Shown here: positions 7,540 through 11,671 of the stretch, one piece after another
Layout of the letters: every line of letters begins with the position of its first letter
Position numbering within the stretch: position 1 is the stretch's first letter
Source of the DNA: Jimgerdemannia flammicorona
Taxonomy: Eukaryota; Mucoromycota; Endogonomycetes; Endogonales; Endogonaceae
Assembly (NCBI GenBank): GCA_003990745.1
Contig: RBNI01006153.1
Span: 1 to 11,671 of the forward strand
DNA: 11,671 bases
Direction of reading: 5' to 3'
The notes under the pieces: model-generated
Databases searched by the model: none
Told to the model about the DNA's origin: nothing
The model's input: the letters and a program-made list of their open reading frames with translations, nothing else
Translations under genes and position numbers: made by a program

Positions 7540-8717
7540 CCTAGACAATCACTATTATGAACTGGACTTGGAAACAGTTTGAACTAGACAATACTACACT
7601 CAGAAAAGGAGGAAAGCTTGTAATACCCGAATACAAGAAATATCAAGTAATGAAGAAAGTACATGAACAAGGACACCTAAGAGGAACCAACACATATGAC
7701 AAGATAAGAAGAACTATGTGGTGGCCCAAGATGGAAGAAGACCTGGGCAAATTTGTCAAAGGGTGTGACAAGTATCAAAAACAGAAACAAGATCAGCAAG
7801 ACCAGATACCTGGGTCATCAAGAATTGAGCCTAACCCCTTCCACCACATCACAATAGATATCATTGGGCCACTATCAGTAACACTATCAGGAAACTGCTA
7901 CATTATAGTTATTGTAGACCTCTTTACCAAATAGATAGAAGCAAGAGCATTACAAGAAGCCAATTCCCTCTCTATAGCTGACTTCCTGTACCAAGAAATC
8001 ATCTGCCGCTACAAGACACCAAAGCAAATCACCACAGACTATGGTACAGAATTTGTCAATGGATTCCACAAGATAATATATCAGAAATATAAGATTCAGT
8101 ACATCAAGACCACTACATACCACTCTCAAGAAAATGGACAGATAGAGAGAATCAATAAGACCCTCAAGAACATCCTGGTGAAGATCTCAGACACATACAA
8201 GAATTGGAATAACTACCTCCCAACTGCCCTCTCTGTTCTATGAGACATATGGTCACAGAGTACACACTTTACCCCAAGAGAACTGCTCTTCAGAGAAGAA
8301 GATTCCAATGGAACCTCAGCTACAAATCTAGACCTAACTTGGAGATAGGTTGACTCAGAAATCTGGAGACTATACCAAATCAGGAAGAAGGCTGAAGATT
8401 ACATCATTAAGTCACAAGTACTGATGAGAAAGAATGCAGAAAAAAATCACAAGACTCTAGAACCCATCCAAATCAGAGAAAAGGTCCTACTGTATTGAAA
8501 TATAGTAGAAGCCTCATGGTCATGAAAACTGGAGCTCAAATGGGAAGGACCCTTCTATGTGCAAGATATTAAGAGAACTACCTTCTGGCTTAGAAAACTC
8601 TCAGAGACCATACTGCCTACCATAGTACACAGGAACAGACTCAAGAAGTACCATGAACCTATACAAGAGAAGCAAAATATGATGACTGCCTACAAGGTTC
8701 TAGTCTGCAAATCATAA
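7540..8717 (+). pseudogene. Ty3 integrase (indel-free, five nonsense codons)
   Basis: One frame reads from ~7557 to TAA 8715-8717 without a shift but with stops at 7932 (TAG), 8241 (TGA), 8346 (TAG), 8496 (TGA) and 8523 (TGA). The N-terminal zinc domain shows H-x3-H (VHEQGH) and then GCDKY, where the second Cys of the expected CxxC is Tyr. The catalytic triad is Asp at 7857 (ITIDIIGPL), Asp at 8037 (TTDYGTEF) and Glu at 8145 (NGQIERIN), a D,D35E spacing. A KWEGPFYV segment (~8540) and VHRNRLKKY (~8628) match the GPY/F C-terminal module. I see no chromodomain. The ATG at 7557 is probably internal to the polyprotein. Function was to join element cDNA to host DNA. Confidence 0.9.
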
Positions 8718-9020
8718 CAGCATGACCTGTGACTAGTAGGCAATCTGTCTGGGCTATTCTCTAAGAGATATGGCACCAGCAACTACTCATCTGTGAGACT
8801 TTTGAAGCCAGAGGAGTTCAAACCATTAACTGATTGGTCAAGATCAGAATCAGGCCCTTGCTTTATATGAAGGGAGTGACTCTTCACCATTATGCCAAAA
8901 TACATAGAGAAGATGCCAGCTCATAAATACCACTTTTTGACCCTCTGCCAGAGATTATGGAATCAGCAAATTTTTCATAACTGGACCAATGAATAAGGAT
9001 GTTTAAGAAGATCCTTATTC
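8718..9020 (+). other. Post-integrase stretch, probable pol C-terminal tail
   Basis: The integrase frame remains readable past its TAA, for example SVRLLKPEEFKPLTDWSRSE, and reaches the polypurine tract with an EEDVTMTSE ending, but with five or more stops. It may be the degraded polyprotein tail that overlaps the LTR start, as in some Ty3 elements. No domain is recognised. Confidence 0.4.
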
Positions 9021-9030
9021 AGGAGGAAGA
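9021..9030 (+). promoter_or_regulatory. Polypurine tract (plus-strand primer) of the Ty3 element
   Basis: AGGAGGAAGA immediately precedes TGTAACA, a typical fungal LTR opening. Purine runs in this position prime plus-strand DNA synthesis during reverse transcription. Confidence 0.6.
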
Positions 9031-9314
9031 TGTAACAATGACCTCAGAATGATGACATCAGTATAAGAGACAGCAATTTCTTGCAAGCCACTGGTGACCC
9101 TTATCATTATATCCTCTACTACTGTGAGATAGAGACAAAAATTATCATTGCTACTGAATGCCTCCAGATGTAACAAGAATATGAAATAAGAAACCTCCTC
9201 TATCAGGAATTCTCTCAAGCCAGCCCTCAAGAGCTACAAGATACCACTCTCATGAATATATATAAAATAAGAACAGCCAAGAAGATTCATCAGATCTTCA
9301 GGCATGTACCATAG

Positions 9315-9746
9315 TTGATTCCCAACTTGGAGTATACTAGAGTCTCAGACTTCAGGGATCTGTCAGCCCATCATATCAATGTACTAGAAGCCATGGTAGC
9401 TACAGAGGTCCAGTCCACTATCACTCTCAATAGTAATGAGATAGAAAAGTTCTGGTATCCCATCCTCCAGGACAACTTAGATCAGTTTCTGCAAGGATTG
9501 ATCTCAGTATTCCAAGGCCCCAGCATCCAGGTTAGACCTCCCCAAGACTCCACATTTGTTCCTTATTTTGTGGAAGAGAATGTTATAAATTGGAGAGCCC
9601 CCACTGCTGAACATGATGATGTCATCAGTGATGACATCATCCTGTACGATATATGTGAAATGTGTGACCTATGTGATGAGATGAACAAAATATTCATGGA
9701 TTTCATCTTCTTCAGTGATGATGAGGATGAAGCCTCTAGGTCCTGA
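9315..9746 (+). other. Open frame of 143 residues inside the putative LTR, unknown
   Basis: An uninterrupted frame follows an in-frame TAG (9312-9314); its first codon is TTG and the first ATG is at 9393, which would give 117 residues. The protein is acidic, with a C-terminal half rich in Asp/Ile, a short Cys cluster ICEMCDLC, and a tail FFSDDEDEASRS. It matches no family I know. It is notable because the surrounding element is full of stops. It may be a chance frame in a stop-poor LTR segment, an accessory ORF in U3, or a leftover of another element. Confidence 0.35.
9615..9641 (+). promoter_or_regulatory. 27-bp inverted repeat holding two CRE-like octamers
   Basis: Two perfect 13-bp arms (9615-9627 and 9629-9641) flank a single G. 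They contain TGATGTCA (9617-9624) and TGACATCA (9632-9639), each one deamination step from the bZIP/ATF site TGACGTCA. Another TGACATCA lies at 9053-9060 and TGACCTCA at 9039-9046. Regulation by a bZIP factor is an inference. Confidence 0.45.
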
Positions 9747-9770
9747 ACATTCTACTTTAAAGTTCTTGTG

Positions 9771-9871
9771 TAACTCAGAATTCTGCCAGCATCCTTTTCC
9801 TATATAACAGTTAATCCTTCCACTGGCATTCTGATCTTATATAACTCAGAATTCTTCCAGCATCCTTTTCC
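9771..9871 (+). repeat. 30-bp direct repeat, two copies 71 bp apart
   Basis: Positions 9771-9800 and 9842-9871 are identical except for one G/T difference. Short repeats upstream of the TATA box are common in U3 regions as enhancer-type elements, which supports the LTR call. Confidence 0.75.
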
Positions 9872-10029
9872 TGTACTACCAAATTCTACCAGTACTCTAA
9901 ACTTGTGCAATTATCTGTACCAATACTGGAATCTGTACTGACAACTGTAGTTTTCTGTATTCCAGTATTTTATTTGGTTATTGAAATTTATATTTAGCTT
10001 TATATCTTAGCAACCATTGAATTATATTT

Positions 10030-10037
10030 TATATAAA
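10030..10037 (+). promoter_or_regulatory. TATA box of the putative LTR
   Basis: TATATAAA, lying in an AT-rich stretch and followed 22 nt later by AATAAA and a pyrimidine-rich CAGTTC-type repeat. The placement fits an LTR core promoter. Confidence 0.4.
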
Positions 10038-10058
10038 TACCTCTCTTATTTCCTTCAA

Positions 10059-10064
10059 AATAAA
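10059..10064 (+). promoter_or_regulatory. Polyadenylation signal of the putative LTR
   Basis: AATAAA close downstream of the TATA box. Transcripts of the element would end a little after it, in the R region. Confidence 0.4.
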
Positions 10065-10143
10065 GTCAGTCCCAGTCTTAGTCTCAGTTCCAGTTCCAGT
10101 TCACTTACCCACAATTCCTTGCAAGCAATCTAAAGAGATAACA

Positions 10144-10711
10144 AGACAGTTTAAAGATAAGAAGTTTGAGGACTATAAGACCTTGGGAAGGCACTCTAAT
10201 AAGAACTTGCTTATAACAAACTTGAGTTAGTTTAAGAGATATACCTTAAAGAGAATCTGATGTATTTGAAGGACTCAGTGACCACTATGTGATATTATAT
10301 AGAATAACTTTTAATAATATAAAACTTGAACTGAAAATTATATAATATTAGTAATGTCTGATATTATAAAGAGCAGGATAAATATATCAGATAATAGTAG
10401 ATAATATGGACAAATATGTGGAATTATTGATAATAATAATAGATATATATATATATATTAGTGTGAGATATAGGTCTGATGTAAAAGGTATAATTGATAT
10501 AAAGAATTGATACTGAGGCTATCTTTGTAGCTATCTTCTATACTTAAATATATCTTTTTGACCTTTTCTAATAAGCCTATTTTCTCTCTACTTTTCTTTT
10601 TAAAACTTCTACAAATAAAATATATAATTCTAATCTAGAATATATATTATCTTTTTATATTCTTTGCTTTCTATTTTTTTCAGACTTTATTTTTTTGTTT
10701 TTTTACTATCT

Positions 10712-10713
<2 letters not shown>
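10144..10713 (+). other. AT-rich stretch without recognisable genes
   Basis: This 570-bp region lies between the putative LTR and the next poly(T) tract. It is AT-rich, with repeated GATATTATA-like words, a TA microsatellite at about 10443-10460 and pyrimidine-rich, T-heavy sequence from 10550 onward. No frame of note and no CpG. It may be flanking host DNA or the remains of another element. Confidence 0.5.

Positions 10714-10755
<42 letters not shown>
10714..10755 (+). repeat. T42 tract (A tail of the minus-strand LINE)
   Basis: Forty-two uninterrupted T, directly next to the LINE 3' terminus. It is about twice as long as the other two complete tails in the window and pure, although the element it belongs to is the most decayed. 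Confidence 0.85.
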
Positions 10756-10758
<3 letters not shown>

Positions 10759-10775
10759 GTCACTTAGACTCCTAC

Positions 10776-10781
10776 TTTATT
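10776..10781 (-). promoter_or_regulatory. Polyadenylation signal AATAAA of the minus-strand LINE
   Basis: TTTATT on plus, 20 nt from the tail, at the same place as in the sibling copy. Confidence 0.65.
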
Positions 10782-10784
10782 ATC

Positions 10785-11630
10785 AGTCTATACTAAATCC
10801 CAACCTCTATTCAGTTGTTACCCTACCCAATTCCCCTAGGGGGCCCACTTCTGACCTCCTCTCTTTTAAACATAACCAGCCCAATAATTGCTGCAACCTC
10901 TCCCCTACTTGATACATGGAGATAGCCACTACTGCACTATAGCACACTATGACCAGATACCAGTTCAATCTCATTCTTTGCCAATACCCACCATCTGCCA
11001 GCCAATGGGCCACAAATCCTGATCCAGACTACATTGGTACTCTATGCTCTCACCAATGTCAAGTTCCAATAGTAGGGAGCCACCCAGTAGTAGTCTGTCC
11101 CACTGCTATATTGATGGACCTCAGTACACCTCCTCTTCATCCTTCTACCAGTGCAAGCCAATACAATAGCTCCATCCACCAACCTCTACTAAAATCTCTT
11201 ATATGTACTACAGGTGTCTACTGCTACTCAGTCCAATCATTGACAACAAATCACCTGAGGATCCTCTGGGAGAGAACCTCATCTCCCAGACTCTCTGCAT
11301 TAGTGACAACCACTCACTACCCCACAGCTCTACATTCCTCTTCAGCCACTAAGTCCTAAGGCAGTGTAATCTCTTTGAGAAGTCTACCAGATCCAGACCT
11401 CTCCTCTCCACTGGTATTGCCAAGATCTTCCAACCTATTTGACTCTGCTTCTCAGCCCAGATCTAGTCTTTAGCCATCTTCAACAACCTCTTTATTACCT
11501 AAGCTAGAAAGTCCAAGTGATATACCAGATACTACAACTTTGGTAACCAGTAAATATTAAGAATTGTCAACTGCCCCACCAGAGAGATACAGCACTCTCC
11601 CTAGCTCTGAAGGGTCTTCCTTCAGGTGAC
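10785..11630 (-). pseudogene. LINE RT C-terminal remnant (minus strand)
   Basis: Only patches of the ORF2 C-terminal region are legible. The clearest is the thumb-like segment at ~11565-11510, where the conserved Trp codon has become TAG (11534-11532), a G-to-A change proven by comparison with the plus-strand copy at ~2888. The GLDLVDFSKRL segment follows at ~11400. Multiple stops break every frame, and no catalytic box is included. Confidence 0.65.
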
Positions 11631-11639
11631 CACATTTCT

Positions 11640-11642
<3 letters not shown>

Positions 11643-11671
<29 letters not shown>
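11643..11671 (+). repeat. T tract at the window edge, likely tail of another minus-strand element
   Basis: At least 29 T reach the end of the window. By analogy with the other tracts it is probably the A tail of a further minus-strand retroposon lying to the right, inserted in or next to the LINE remnant. The element itself is not visible. Confidence 0.5.

Larger units (their letters stand above)
4163..10143 (+). mobile_element. Decayed Ty3/gypsy LTR retrotransposon with dUTPase (3' two-thirds)
   Basis: Reading left to right on the plus strand there is a charged linker, dUTPase, RT (split by a later insertion), RNase H, integrase, a polypurine tract and a putative 3' LTR. Integrase after RNase H is the Ty3/gypsy order. 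Gag, protease, the primer-binding site and the 5' LTR are absent; since the plus-strand LINE lands in mid-frame at 4163, they should lie to the left of the window. The whole element has about six CpGs in ~4.8 kb of its own sequence, and its frames are broken by many stops and a few single-base shifts. It is therefore old and inactive. The LTR's right end is the least certain coordinate. Confidence 0.87.
9031..10143 (+). repeat. Putative 3' LTR of the Ty3 element
   Basis: It begins TGTAACA right after the polypurine tract. It contains a TATA box, AATAAA, a tandem 30-bp repeat and CRE-like octamers, as expected for a U3/R region. The right end is chosen at GATAACA (10137-10143) because LTRs end in CA; other CA dinucleotides nearby, such as 10113, are possible. 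The length would be about 1.1 kb, long but within the range for Ty3 LTRs. No second copy is in the window, so the boundaries are inferred only. Confidence 0.5.
10714..11642 (-). mobile_element. Decayed LINE 3' end, same family as the plus-strand copy
   Basis: On the minus strand this ends in GATAATAAAGTAGGAGTC... then a T42 tract on plus. That matches the end of the plus-strand LINE over about 26-29 nt, with a 3-nt gap and two transitions. Further up, the minus strand reads ILNIYWLPKL-stop-YLVYHLDF where the sibling has LNIYWLPKLWYLGYHLDF, and GLDLVDF matches GLGLVDF. The segment from the thumb to the tail is ~850 bp here against ~1300 bp there, so this copy carries internal deletion(s). It has no CpG over ~890 bp. 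It is 5'-truncated or continues beyond the next poly(T) at 11643. Confidence 0.83.

Noticed and set aside
8540..9020. Chromodomain after the integrase (chromovirus)
   Set aside because: I looked for the aromatic and WKGY-type residues in the readable frame after the GPF segment and did not see them, though decay could hide a domain.
10443..10460. TA-repeat as an origin or special element
   Set aside because: A short dinucleotide microsatellite in AT-rich DNA, with nothing else to support a function.
10949..11359. 136-codon plus-strand frame and 68-codon minus-strand frame at the right
   Set aside because: Both lie in a LINE remnant whose minus strand aligns with the RT and 3' end of the other copy; they are chance frames in a CpG-free sequence.
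1..11671. CRISPR array, tRNA, rRNA or host gene
   Set aside because: No regularly spaced repeats, no cloverleaf-like A/B box arrangement that I could support, and every legible coding frame belongs to a retroelement.

Overview
This window is a nest of retrotransposons from a fungal nuclear genome; I found no host gene, rRNA, tRNA or CRISPR array. The fungal assignment rests on two observations. One is a Tad-like LINE organisation: a gag-like ORF1 with RRM-like folds, followed by an AP-endonuclease ORF2. The other is a Ty3/gypsy pol of the kind common in fungi. CpG dinucleotides are nearly absent from the older elements, which suggests a genome that methylates its transposons at CpG. TE-inflated filamentous fungi such as truffles behave this way, but I cannot name a species.

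Layout. (1) 1-~2345, minus strand: the 5' end of a young LINE, with ORF1 (2330-444, one in-frame amber codon) and the start of ORF2 (411 to the window edge, endonuclease domain, open). (2) ~2350-4162, plus strand: the decayed 3' half of a LINE, holding the end of the reverse transcriptase, an AATAAA signal and an A22 tail. (3) 4163-~10143, plus strand: a decayed Ty3/gypsy element entered in mid-coding region, reading charged linker, dUTPase, RT, RNase H, integrase, polypurine tract and putative 3' LTR. (4) 5335-6526, minus strand: a 1.2-kb poly(A)-tailed retroposon that splits the RT of (3), flanked by a 16-bp target-site duplication with one mismatch. (5) 10144-10713: AT-rich sequence with no recognisable gene. 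(6) 10714-11642, minus strand: a second, heavily decayed LINE 3' end of the same family as (2), ending in a 42-nt tail. (7) 11643-11671: the poly(T) start of a further probable minus-strand insertion that leaves the window.

History. CpG counts made by eye order the elements by age. They give 0 in ~890 bp for the right LINE fragment, about 1-2 per kb in the Ty3 element, about 2 per kb in the plus-strand LINE, about 8 per kb in the 1.2-kb insert, and about 25 per kb in the left minus-strand LINE. This agrees with the nesting: the plus LINE landed in the Ty3 element, the 1.2-kb retroposon landed in its RT, and the left LINE landed most recently inside the plus LINE. The damage is mostly transitions creating stop codons, and some reading frames stay free of indels for more than 1 kb.

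The most unusual content is a five-motif dUTPase fused in frame upstream of the Ty3 RT. Next is a putative LTR that carries both a 144-codon open frame and a perfect inverted repeat made of two CRE-like octamers. All of these are molecular fossils here; none of the elements shown except possibly the left LINE looks close to functional.
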